Shown piece by piece: positions 1 to 5,834 of a stretch of 11,448 nucleotides of DNA. A program made the translations under genes and the position numbers. The notes below the pieces were generated by a model, which ran no database searches, was not told where the DNA came from, and was given only the letters and a program-made list of their open reading frames with translations. Positions within the stretch are counted from its first letter, which is position 1. The number at the start of each line of letters is the position of its first letter. Origin of the DNA: an uncultured Oscillospiraceae bacterium (GTDB lineage: Bacteria > Bacillota > Clostridia > Oscillospirales > Oscillospiraceae); contig CAKUPH010000067.1 in NCBI GenBank assembly GCA_934675115.1, forward strand, positions 1-11,448. The letters run 5' to 3'.

Positions 1-99
1 GTAATACAAACGAAACTTTTCCGGGTATCCTGTGCACAAAAAATCAAACAATCAGCGGATTGCCTAAATTTTAACGATTAAATTCAGCTTTATCTACAA

Positions 100-128
100 T
101 AGACGCATCAACTTTCGAAACCTATAAT
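100..128 (+). promoter_or_regulatory. Predicted sigma-A promoter of the rnf operon
   Basis: A perfect TATAAT lies at 123-128. TAGACG at 100-105 matches the -35 consensus at four of six positions, and the spacer is exactly 17 bp. The predicted start of transcription is near 135, which gives a leader of about 130 nt before rnfC. A second, weaker pair lies just upstream: TTAACG at 71-76 and TACAAT at 95-100 with an 18-bp spacer. Tandem promoters are therefore possible. The stretch is clearly more AT-rich than the coding regions, as expected for a promoter. Confidence 0.6.
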
Positions 129-134
129 ATGTAA

Positions 135-265
135 TAAATAAACCGTGCCGGGGGCGTTTTGTGCCGAAATTATTGGACATTTTCCCAATTTTGTCTACAT
201 TTCAGGTCCAAATCACAATTTCCTCCGGTAAGGGCGCCCGGAACGCGCCCAAGCGGGGAGAAAGG
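135..265 (+). other. rnf operon 5' leader with several inverted repeats
   Basis: This is about 130 nt of non-coding leader between the predicted promoter and rnfC. GTGCCG occurs twice in direct orientation (145-150 and 161-166). TTGGAC at 173-178 is inverted as GTCCAA at 206-211. ATTGG at 172-176 can instead pair with CCAAT at 185-189, so these two pairings exclude each other. GGGCGC at 232-237 and GCGCCC at 245-250 form a hairpin just before the ribosome binding site. I recognise no known riboswitch class. A GTG at 161 opens a frame in phase with rnfC, but it lacks a clear ribosome binding site and its first 35 residues do not resemble an RnfC N-terminus. Confidence 0.35.
255..265 (+). promoter_or_regulatory. 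Ribosome binding site fixing the rnfC start at 266
   Basis: GGGGAG at 255-260, followed by AAAGG at 261-265, lies directly before ATG 266. The GGGGAG is 5 nt from the start codon. The in-frame GTG at 161 has nothing comparable. This decides the shorter RnfC start. Confidence 0.65.
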
Positions 266-1600
266 ATGAATAAAGCTATGTCATTGCTTACGCGGCTGCA
301 CCGGCCTGGCGGTGTGCACCTGCCGCACCACAAGGAAGCCGCCGGCGAGCCGACAGAGAAGATGCCGCTGCCCAAGGAGATCGTGCTCCCAATGGGCCAG
401 CACATCGGCGCGCCGTGCAAACCCGTGGTCAAGAAGGGCGACCATGTGGACGTGGGCACACTGGTGGGCGAACCCGGCGGCTTTGTCAGCTCCGGGATCT
501 ACTCCGGCGTGTCTGGCACCGTGAAAAAGGTAGACACGATCTACTACAACACCAACACAATGGCCACCGTTGTGGTCATTGAACCCGATGGGCTCCAGAC
601 CGTTGACCCGGCCATCCATCCGCCGGTGGTCACGGACCGGGAGTCCTTTATTCAGGCTGTCCGGGACTGCGGTCTGGTAGGCTTGGGCGGCGCGGGCTTC
701 CCCACGGCGGTGAAGCTGGCTCCCAAGAACCTCGACAAGATCGACACCCTCATCATCAACGCCGCCGAGTGCGAGCCCTACCTCACCTCCGACCACCGGG
801 AGATGCTCGAGTGCGCCGACGACATCGTCAAGGGCATCGACGCCATTCTTCAGTGGCTGGCCCTGCCCGCCTGCGTCATCGCCATCGAGAACAACAAGCC
901 CGACGCCATCGCCCTGATGAAGGAAAAGACCGCCCACATGTCCAAGGTCACGGTGCAGGCCCTGCCCGCCACCTACCCTCAGGGCGCTGAAAAGGTCATC
1001 ATCTACTCCGTCACCGGCCGGGAGCTGCCCCGGGGCGCTCTGCCCGCCGACGTGGGCGTCATCGTGGACAACGTCACCACCGTGGCCGCCATCGGCCGCT
1101 ATCTGGACACGGGCATGCCCCTGACCACCAAGCGGCTGACCGTCGCCGGCGATGTCTTCGCCAAGCCCCGCAACGTGGAGGTCGTGGTGGGCACCCTCAT
1201 CGGCGACGTCATCAACTACTGCGAGCCCATTGCCGAGCCCCGGAAGATCATCAGCGGCGGCCCCATGATGGGCACGAGCCAGATGGACGTCAACTACCCC
1301 ATCACCAAGCAGAACAACGGCCTGCTGGCCTTCAGCGAAAAGCTGGCCGCCGTGCCCGAGCCTACCCCCTGCATCCGCTGCGCCCGCTGCATCTCCGCCT
1401 GCCCCGCCGGGCTGAGCCCCGTGGAGATCCACGACGCCTACCACAAGTTCGATCTGGACGCCGTGGTGGAGCTGGACGCCGACCTGTGCATGGGCTGCGG
1501 CTGCTGCAGCTACATCTGCCCCGCCAAGCGGCAGCTCACACAGGCCGTCACGCTGGCCCGGGATCTTATGAAGGAAAGGGGTCTGAAAAAGAATGGTTAA
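266..1600 (+). CDS. rnfC: Rnf complex subunit RnfC, NADH-binding iron-sulfur subunit
   Basis: RnfC is the peripheral subunit of the ferredoxin:NAD+ oxidoreductase that carries the NAD(H) and FMN site on the cytoplasmic side. From ATG 266 the product is 444 aa, the usual length for clostridial RnfC. The N-terminal part holds a barrel/lipoyl-like fold segment (GDHVDVGTLVGEP). The NADH/FMN-binding glycine motif GLGGAGFPT is at about residues 139-147. A SLBB-like segment follows (VAGDVFAKPRNVEV). Two complete 4Fe-4S sites lie near the C-terminus: Cys369, 372, 375, 379 (CIRCARCISAC) and Cys408, 411, 414, 418 (CMGCGCCSYIC). It is the first gene of the operon, and its last 8 bases overlap rnfD. NqrA is excluded because that homologue lacks the ferredoxin motifs. 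Confidence 0.95.
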   Translation: MNKAMSLLTRLHRPGGVHLPHHKEAAGEPTEKMPLPKEIVLPMGQHIGAPCKPVVKKGDHVDVGTLVGEPGGFVSSGIYSGVSGTVKKVDTIYYNTNTMATVVVIEPDGLQTVDPAIHPPVVTDRESFIQAVRDCGLVGLGGAGFPTAVKLAPKNLDKIDTLIINAAECEPYLTSDHREMLECADDIVKGIDAILQWLALPACVIAIENNKPDAIALMKEKTAHMSKVTVQALPATYPQGAEKVIIYSVTGRELPRGALPADVGVIVDNVTTVAAIGRYLDTGMPLTTKRLTVAGDVFAKPRNVEVVVGTLIGDVINYCEPIAEPRKIISGGPMMGTSQMDVNYPITKQNNGLLAFSEKLAAVPEPTPCIRCARCISACPAGLSPVEIHDAYHKFDLDAVVELDADLCMGCGCCSYICPAKRQLTQAVTLARDLMKERGLKKNG

Positions 1601-2534
1601 TCAGGTAAGCCATCTGGCGGTCTCCCCCAACCCCCACATCCGCTCCGGCGCCACCACCCAGAAGATCATGCTCACCGTGGTCATCGCCATGCTGCCCGCG
1701 CTGGTGGCCAGCGTGATCATCTTCGGCTTCCGGGCGCTGCTGCTCACCGCCGTCACCGTGGCCTCTGCGGTGCTCTTCGAGTATTTCTGGTGCATGATCC
1801 GGCACCAGCCCAGCAGCGTGAGTGACTGCTCCGCCATCGTCACCGGCCTGCTGCTGGCCTTCAACCTGCCCGCCACCCTGCCCCTGTGGATGGCCGTGGT
1901 CGGCTCCTTCGTGGCCATCGTCATCACCAAGGAGCTGTTCGGCGGCATCGGCCGCAACTTCGCCAACCCCGCCATCGTGGGCCGCATGGTGCTGGCCGTG
2001 TCCTTCACCGGGCGCATGACCAACTATGCCTTCCCCGCCACCCTGTCCGGCGTGGACGCCCTGTCCTCCGCCACCCCGCTGGCCGTGGCCGGCTCCGTCA
2101 AGCTGCCCTACCTCGACCTGTTCCTGGGCACCCACGGCGGCGTGCTGGGCGAGACCTGCGCCCTTGCCCTGCTCATCGGCGGCATCTTCCTCATCGCCAC
2201 CCGCACCATCAAGGCCACCATCCCTGTGACCTATCTGGCCACCGTGGCGGTCATCAGCCTGCTCACCGGCCATGACGTTCTGGTGCAGCTGCTCAGCGGC
2301 GGCCTGCTGCTGGGCGCCTTCTTCATGGCCACCGACTATACCACCAGCCCCTACACCACCAAGGGACAGATCGTCTATGGTCTGGGTCTGGGCATCATCA
2401 CCTGCGGCATCCGCTTCTGGGGCAACATGGCCGAGGGCGTCAGCTACTCCATCCTCATCATGAACCTGCTGGTGCCCTACATCAACGTGCTGACCCGCAA
2501 CCGGCCCCTGGGAACTGGAGGTGCCAAGAAATGA
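1593..2534 (+). CDS. rnfD: Rnf complex subunit RnfD, membrane flavoprotein
   Basis: RnfD is an integral membrane subunit of the NqrB/RnfD family with a covalently bound FMN, and it is thought to form part of the ion path. The 313-aa product has many hydrophobic segments. The flavinylation motif SSATPL is present, with the acceptor threonine at about residue 161; family members carry S-[GS]-A-T-P-L here. Other family landmarks are SPNPHIRSG near the N-terminus, the KELFGGIGRNFANPA stretch before the motif, and FMATDYTTSP towards the C-terminus. The ATG at 1593 overlaps the end of rnfC by 8 bases, and the stop overlaps the rnfG start as ATGA, so the three genes are probably translationally coupled. 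The length fits clostridial RnfD. Confidence 0.95.
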   Translation: MVNQVSHLAVSPNPHIRSGATTQKIMLTVVIAMLPALVASVIIFGFRALLLTAVTVASAVLFEYFWCMIRHQPSSVSDCSAIVTGLLLAFNLPATLPLWMAVVGSFVAIVITKELFGGIGRNFANPAIVGRMVLAVSFTGRMTNYAFPATLSGVDALSSATPLAVAGSVKLPYLDLFLGTHGGVLGETCALALLIGGIFLIATRTIKATIPVTYLATVAVISLLTGHDVLVQLLSGGLLLGAFFMATDYTTSPYTTKGQIVYGLGLGIITCGIRFWGNMAEGVSYSILIMNLLVPYINVLTRNRPLGTGGAKK

Positions 2535-3070
2535 ACGCGAAACAGTCTACCTGGAACGATATGATCAAGCCCGTCGTGGTGCTGCTGGTCATCTGTCTGG
2601 TCGCCGGCCTTGCGCTGGCCGTGGTCAACTCCGTCACGGCCCCCATCATCGCCGAGCACACCGAGGCGGAAAAGCAGGCCACCTACCGGGCCTTGCTGCC
2701 CGAAGCGGACAGCTTCACCGACCTTGCCACCACCGTGGACGGCGTCTCCGCCGCCATGAAGGCGAACAACGGCGCGGGCTACATCGTCGCCGCCTCCGCC
2801 AAGGGCTATAAGAGCAGCGTCACCGCCACCGTGGCCTTCGACAACGACGGCAACATTCTGAGCCTCGCCATGGACGCCAGCGGCGAGACCACCGGCATCG
2901 GCACCCGCGTGGCGGGCGGCGAGTTCGTCGATCAGTTCAGCGGTAAGGCCGCCGAGCAGTTCGACATCTCCGGCGTCGATACCGTCACCGGCGCGACCTA
3001 CTCCAGCCGCGGCGCCGTCAACGCCATCAATCTGGCCGTTCAGGCCTATCAGGAAGTAAGGGGGAACTGA
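2531..3070 (+). CDS. rnfG: Rnf complex subunit RnfG, covalent FMN subunit
   Basis: RnfG is anchored by one N-terminal helix and exposes an FMN-binding domain on the outer face of the membrane; it relays electrons within the Rnf complex. The product is 179 aa. A hydrophobic helix spans about residues 13-36, preceded by a short charged tail. The FMN_bind domain follows, with the flavinylation motif TGATYSS near the C-terminus; the acceptor is Thr156, the last threonine of TGAT. The ETTGIGTR segment corresponds to the family's ETPGLG motif, with Thr where Pro is usual. The ATG overlaps the rnfD stop (ATGA), and only 2 bases separate its stop from rnfE. Confidence 0.95.
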   Translation: MNAKQSTWNDMIKPVVVLLVICLVAGLALAVVNSVTAPIIAEHTEAEKQATYRALLPEADSFTDLATTVDGVSAAMKANNGAGYIVAASAKGYKSSVTATVAFDNDGNILSLAMDASGETTGIGTRVAGGEFVDQFSGKAAEQFDISGVDTVTGATYSSRGAVNAINLAVQAYQEVRGN

Positions 3071-3072
3071 CC

Positions 3073-3756
3073 ATGAGCAAAAAAATTCAGATCCTCACCA
3101 ACGGCCTGCTGAAGGAAAATCCCTCTCTCCGTCTGGTGCTGGGCACCTGTCCCACGCTGGCCATCACCACCATGGCCATGAACGGTCTGGGCATGGGTCT
3201 GGCCGCCACCTTCGTTTTGATCTGCTCCAACGTGGCCATTTCCGCCCTGCGGAAGGTCATTCCCGACAAGGTGCGCCTGCCGGCGTTCATCACCATCATT
3301 GCCAGCTTCGTCACCGTGCTGATGATGCTGGTCAAGGCCTTCGTCCCCGCGCTGGACAAGGCGCTGGGCGTGTACCTGCCGCTGATCGTCGTCAACTGCA
3401 TCATCCTCGGCCGGGCCGAGCTGTTCGCCTCCAAGAACCCCGTGCTGGACTCCGCGCTGGACGGCCTCGGCATGGGTCTGGGCTTCACCCTGACCCTTGT
3501 CATCATGGGCTCCATCCGTGAGATCCTCGGCATGGGCACCTGGTTCGGCCTGCAGATCCTCCCCGCCGGCTTCGACACCATGGGCGTGTTCTCCTCCGCT
3601 CCCGGCGGCTTCTTCGTGTACGGCGTCCTCATGGCTGCGGCCATCTGGATCGAGACGAAGACCGGCCACAAGAAAGAGCGCAGCGTGGGCTGCTCCGGCT
3701 GCGCGGGCTGTTCCGCCGCCGAGGGCTGCGAAAACGCCAAGGAAGGGGGAAACTAA
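3073..3756 (+). CDS. rnfE: Rnf complex subunit RnfE, with a cysteine-rich C-terminal tail
   Basis: RnfE is an integral membrane subunit of the NqrD/RnfE family and the partner of RnfA. The pair has inverted topology and holds a membrane iron-sulfur centre between the subunits. The product is 227 aa with about six hydrophobic segments. The conserved membrane cysteines are visible: Cys26 in LGTCP and Cys109 in VVNCIILGRAE. SIREILGMGTWFG is a further family landmark. After the last helix comes a hydrophilic tail with Cys207, Cys210, Cys213 and Cys219 (C-x2-C-x2-C-x5-C), which is not needed for the core fold and makes the protein slightly long. The start follows a GGGGG-type ribosome binding site 2 bases after rnfG, and rnfA begins 3 bases after the stop. 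Confidence 0.94.
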   Translation: MSKKIQILTNGLLKENPSLRLVLGTCPTLAITTMAMNGLGMGLAATFVLICSNVAISALRKVIPDKVRLPAFITIIASFVTVLMMLVKAFVPALDKALGVYLPLIVVNCIILGRAELFASKNPVLDSALDGLGMGLGFTLTLVIMGSIREILGMGTWFGLQILPAGFDTMGVFSSAPGGFFVYGVLMAAAIWIETKTGHKKERSVGCSGCAGCSAAEGCENAKEGGN

Positions 3757-3759
3757 GCC

Positions 3760-4353
3760 ATGGCCGCGAAACTTGCCATTATCTTCTTTACCATGATCCT
3801 GACCAACAACTACGTGCTGGTCAACTTCCTGGGCATCTGCCCCTTCCTGGGCGTGTCCAAGCGGCTGGACTCCTCTGTGGGCATGGGCCTTTCCGTTACG
3901 GCGGTCATGGTCCTGGCCACCGCTGTGACCTGGCCCGTCCAGCAGCTGCTGGACAAATTCGGCCTGAGCTATCTTCAGACCATTGCCTTCATCCTCATCA
4001 TCGCCGTGCTGGTGCAGCTGCTTGAGCTGGTGCTCAAGAAGTTCATCCCGCCGCTGTATGTGGCTCTGGGCGTGTACCTGCCCCTGATCACCACCAACTG
4101 CGCGGTGCTGGGCGTGACCATTCTGAACATCGACGAGGGCTACGGCTATGTCGAGAGCCTGATCTGCGCCCTCGGCGCGGGCCTCGGCTTCCTGCTGGCC
4201 ATGGTGCTGTTCTCCGGCGTCCGCCGCCGCCTGCAGGACGCGCAGCCCCCCGCCTGCTTTGAGGGTCTGCCCATCACGCTGGTGTCCGCCGCCATCGTGT
4301 CCCTGAGCTTCACCGGCTTCGCGGGCATCGTGGACAGCATCTTCGGCGTTTAA
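3760..4353 (+). CDS. rnfA: Rnf complex subunit RnfA, integral membrane
   Basis: RnfA belongs to the NqrE/RnfA family and pairs with RnfE in the membrane. The 197-aa product, close to the usual length, is almost entirely hydrophobic with about six helices. The N-terminal signature NNYVLVNFLGICPFLGVSK carries Cys27, and the mid-protein TTNCAVLG carries Cys114. These match the cysteines that, with the RnfE pair, bind an iron-sulfur centre in family members. The AAGGGGG ribosome binding site lies within the end of rnfE, and the start is 3 bases after the rnfE stop. The gene order E-A-B is the usual one for clostridial rnf operons. Confidence 0.95.
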   Translation: MAAKLAIIFFTMILTNNYVLVNFLGICPFLGVSKRLDSSVGMGLSVTAVMVLATAVTWPVQQLLDKFGLSYLQTIAFILIIAVLVQLLELVLKKFIPPLYVALGVYLPLITTNCAVLGVTILNIDEGYGYVESLICALGAGLGFLLAMVLFSGVRRRLQDAQPPACFEGLPITLVSAAIVSLSFTGFAGIVDSIFGV

Positions 4354-4369
4354 GGGAGGGGTGGAGATT

Positions 4370-5173
4370 ATGAATCCGATTTTGACCGCTGTTCTCCTGC
4401 TGTGTATTCTGGGTATCATCGGCTCCGTCCTGCTGGTGGCCGCCGCCAAGTTCCTCGCCGTCAGCGAGGATGAGCGGGTGCAGCAGCTCCAGTCCGCCCT
4501 GCCCGGCGCCAACTGCGGCGGCTGCGGCTACGCGGGCTGTTCGTCCTACGCCAAGGCCATCGCCGAGGGCGCACCGGTCAATCTGTGCCCCGTGGGCGGT
4601 CAGGCCGTGGCTGAGCGCCTTGCCGCTATTATGGGTGTGGAGGCCGGCGCCGCCACTCAGCACAAGGCCGTCGTGGCCTGCCAGACCACCGTGCTCCCGC
4701 CCCGGTATGACTATCAGGGCATTTCCTCCTGCAAGGCCTGCAACACCCTGTTCAACGGCAAGCTGGCCTGCCCCTACGGCTGTCTGGGCTTCGGCGACTG
4801 CGCCGCCGTCTGCCCCACCGGCGCCATCTCGCTGGTGGACGGCCACGCTCACGTGGACCCCGACAAGTGCGTCGGCTGCGGCAAGTGCCAGCAGGCCTGC
4901 CCCAAGAAGATCATCTTCCTGTACTCCAGTGAGAAGAAGCCCATTGTCATGTGCGCCAACCACCTGATGGCCATCGACACCCGCAAGCAGTGCCAGACCG
5001 GCTGTATCGGCTGCGGCAAGTGCCAGCGGGGCTGTCCGGTGCAGGCCATCACCGTTCGGGGCAATGTGGCCCGGATCGACTACGACAAGTGCGTCGGCTG
5101 CAACAAGTGCATCACCGAGTGCCCTGTCCACGCCATCCTCCCGGCCCCCAGGTCCTCCGCCGTCGTCTCCTGA
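4370..5173 (+). CDS. rnfB: Rnf complex subunit RnfB, multi-cluster ferredoxin-oxidising subunit
   Basis: RnfB is the entry point for electrons from reduced ferredoxin. I place the start at ATG 4370 because GGGAGGGG at 4354-4361 sits 8 bases before it; an in-frame GTG at 4361 is too close to that site. The product is 267 aa. An N-terminal membrane helix covers about residues 4-24. The Fes-type 4Fe-4S domain has Cys49, 52, 57 and 73 in the family motif NCGGCGYAGC. A C-terminal ferredoxin array follows: an irregular group at Cys121, 124, 134, 138, 144 and 148, then three regular sites at Cys167/170/173/177, Cys212/215/218/222 and Cys241/244/247/251. At least five clusters are therefore expected. 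This is the last gene of the operon. Confidence 0.95.
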   Translation: MNPILTAVLLLCILGIIGSVLLVAAAKFLAVSEDERVQQLQSALPGANCGGCGYAGCSSYAKAIAEGAPVNLCPVGGQAVAERLAAIMGVEAGAATQHKAVVACQTTVLPPRYDYQGISSCKACNTLFNGKLACPYGCLGFGDCAAVCPTGAISLVDGHAHVDPDKCVGCGKCQQACPKKIIFLYSSEKKPIVMCANHLMAIDTRKQCQTGCIGCGKCQRGCPVQAITVRGNVARIDYDKCVGCNKCITECPVHAILPAPRSSAVVS

Positions 5174-5396
5174 CGCGGAAAAGCTGACAAACATCCCCGC
5201 GTCGTCGCAGTCCCTGACACCATGTTCCGTTTTCCGCAGGCGGAAAACTTCACCCGTGTCAGGACTGCTCCTCTCCCCACAAGGCAGCAGCCTTGCGGGG
5301 GCCCCTTTGTGAGTGTGCGCCGCGGCGGCAAAGCCTGTAAGCTTTTTGACACAAACATCCCCGCTTCTTCGGAAGCGGGGATGTTTATTTTTGCCG
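5174..5396. repeat. Structured intergenic block bounded by 12-bp inverted repeats
   Basis: No gene is evident in the 304 bases between rnfB and lrgA. AAACATCCCCGC at 5189-5200 is perfectly inverted as GCGGGGATGTTT at 5375-5386, bounding about 198 bp. The left word also recurs in direct orientation: the 14-mer ACAAACATCCCCGC is at 5187-5200 and 5351-5364. Inside are nested hairpins. An outer stem pairs 5208-5220 with 5256-5267 with one bulge. An inner stem pairs 5229-5236 with 5241-5248. A third stem pairs 5275-5285 with 5290-5300 with one mismatch, and a short one pairs 5330-5334 with 5341-5345. No target-site duplication is obvious. It may be a dispersed palindromic repeat or miniature element, or simply a stack of 3'-end RNA structures. 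Confidence 0.55.
5353..5391 (+). terminator. Intrinsic terminator of the rnf operon
   Basis: A perfect 15-bp stem pairs 5353-5367 with 5372-5386. It is closed by a cTTCGg tetraloop, which is exceptionally stable in RNA, and is followed by ATTTTT. It is the only strong terminator between rnfB and the lrgA promoter, so it most likely ends the rnf transcript about 180 bases after the rnfB stop. Confidence 0.85.
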
Positions 5397-5425
5397 TTGA
5401 CATCGCCGCCCGCCGGGGCTAAAAT
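5397..5425 (+). promoter_or_regulatory. Near-consensus sigma-A promoter of lrgAB
   Basis: A perfect TTGACA at 5397-5402 is separated by 17 bp from TAAAAT at 5420-5425, which matches five of six consensus positions. The predicted start of transcription is near 5432. The promoter begins about 10 bases after the stem of the rnf terminator. lrgAB therefore probably forms its own strongly initiated unit rather than a read-through tail of rnf. Confidence 0.75.
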
Positions 5426-5434
5426 CTGGAACAG

Positions 5435-5452
5435 TCGGCACGTTTGTGCCGA
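5435..5452. promoter_or_regulatory. Palindrome at the lrgAB transcription start, operator or leader hairpin
   Basis: TCGGCAC at 5435-5441 and GTGCCGA at 5446-5452 are perfect inverted 7-mers around GTTT. The palindrome begins a few bases after the predicted transcription start and ends 25 bases before the lrgA ATG. This position suits a repressor operator or a hairpin at the 5' end of the mRNA. The right half-site belongs to an 11-mer also found in the rnf leader at 158-168. The binding protein is unknown. Confidence 0.45.
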
Positions 5453-5477
5453 ATTTTCCCGGAACCGAGGTATCCCA

Positions 5478-5834
5478 ATGAAGATCATCCGACAAATCGT
5501 CATCATATGGGCGGTGACGCTGGCGGGGGAGCTGCTCAGCACCCTCGTCCCCCTGCCCATCCCCGCGGGCGTGTACGGGCTGGTGCTCATGCTGGTCCTG
5601 CTGCTCACCGGAGCACTGAAGCTGGAGCAGGTGGAGCAGACCGCCCTCTATCTGGTGGAGATCATGCCCGTCATGTTTATCCCCGCCGCCGTGGGGCTGG
5701 TGGAGTGCTGGAGCAGCCTGTGCTCCTTCGCCGTTCCCTTTCTGCTGGCCGTCACCGCCGTCACGTGGATCGTCATGATCCTGTCCGGCAAGCTGACCCA
5801 GCTGCTGCTGAAAAAGGAGGCGGACGGGCAATGA
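5478..5834 (+). CDS. lrgA: LrgA/CidA family membrane protein
   Basis: The product is a 118-aa membrane protein with about four hydrophobic helices, the size and pattern of the LrgA/CidA (holin/antiholin-like) family. Family landmarks are PLPIPAGVYGLVLMLVLL, LKLEQVEQTALYLVEIMPVMFIPAAVGL, and a charged C-terminus (LLLKKEADGQ). ATG 5478 follows CGAGG at 5466-5470 with a 7-base gap; longer in-frame openings upstream would run back through the promoter. Its stop overlaps the lrgB start (ATGA). LrgA-type proteins act with their LrgB-type partner. In staphylococci they modulate murein hydrolase activity and cell death, and in Bacillus and Streptococcus relatives they take part in pyruvate transport. 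The sequence does not show which role applies, nor whether CidA would be the better name. Confidence 0.85.
   Translation: MKIIRQIVIIWAVTLAGELLSTLVPLPIPAGVYGLVLMLVLLLTGALKLEQVEQTALYLVEIMPVMFIPAAVGLVECWSSLCSFAVPFLLAVTAVTWIVMILSGKLTQLLLKKEADGQ

Noticed and set aside
49-62. CAATC-AGCG-GATTG inverted repeat as an operator
   Set aside because: The half-sites are only 5 bases, about 40 bases upstream of the best -35, with no second copy elsewhere in the window.
70-82. TTTAA-CGA-TTAAA as a Rex redox-repressor operator upstream of rnf
   Set aside because: The symmetry is real, but the spacer is 3 rather than 4 bases and the outer TTGT and ACAA parts of the clostridial Rex site are missing. In an AT-rich promoter region this can be chance.
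161-265. An N-terminal extension of RnfC from GTG 161, adding 35 residues
   Set aside because: There is no ribosome binding site before 161, the extension has no RnfC character, and ATG 266 has GGGGAG and AAAGG directly upstream and gives the normal family length.
281-1444. Long open frame on the minus strand opposite rnfC, and similar ones opposite rnfE-rnfB (3049-4512), glpK (7400-8683) and the FAD oxidoreductase (9419-10810)
   Set aside because: These are antisense shadows of high-GC genes with strong third-position bias. Their products are rich in Gly, His, Ala, Asp and Gln and show no domains, while the opposite strand encodes well-conserved enzymes.
266-5173. The operon as a Na+-translocating NADH:quinone oxidoreductase (nqr)
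   Set aside because: RnfB with its ferredoxin array and RnfC with two 4Fe-4S motifs are present. There is no NqrF and no NqrA lacking iron-sulfur motifs, and the order C-D-G-E-A-B is that of rnf.
5080-5422. Short open frames on both strands in the rnfB-lrgA gap
   Set aside because: They cross inverted repeats, the terminator and the lrgA promoter. They lack ribosome binding sites and recognisable domains, so the region is better read as structured non-coding DNA.
5444-5830. A longer LrgB beginning upstream inside lrgA
   Set aside because: ATG 5831 has AAGGAGG 10 bases before it, overlaps the lrgA stop and gives the normal 230-residue protein. The upstream part is out of frame with lrgA and has no LrgB similarity.
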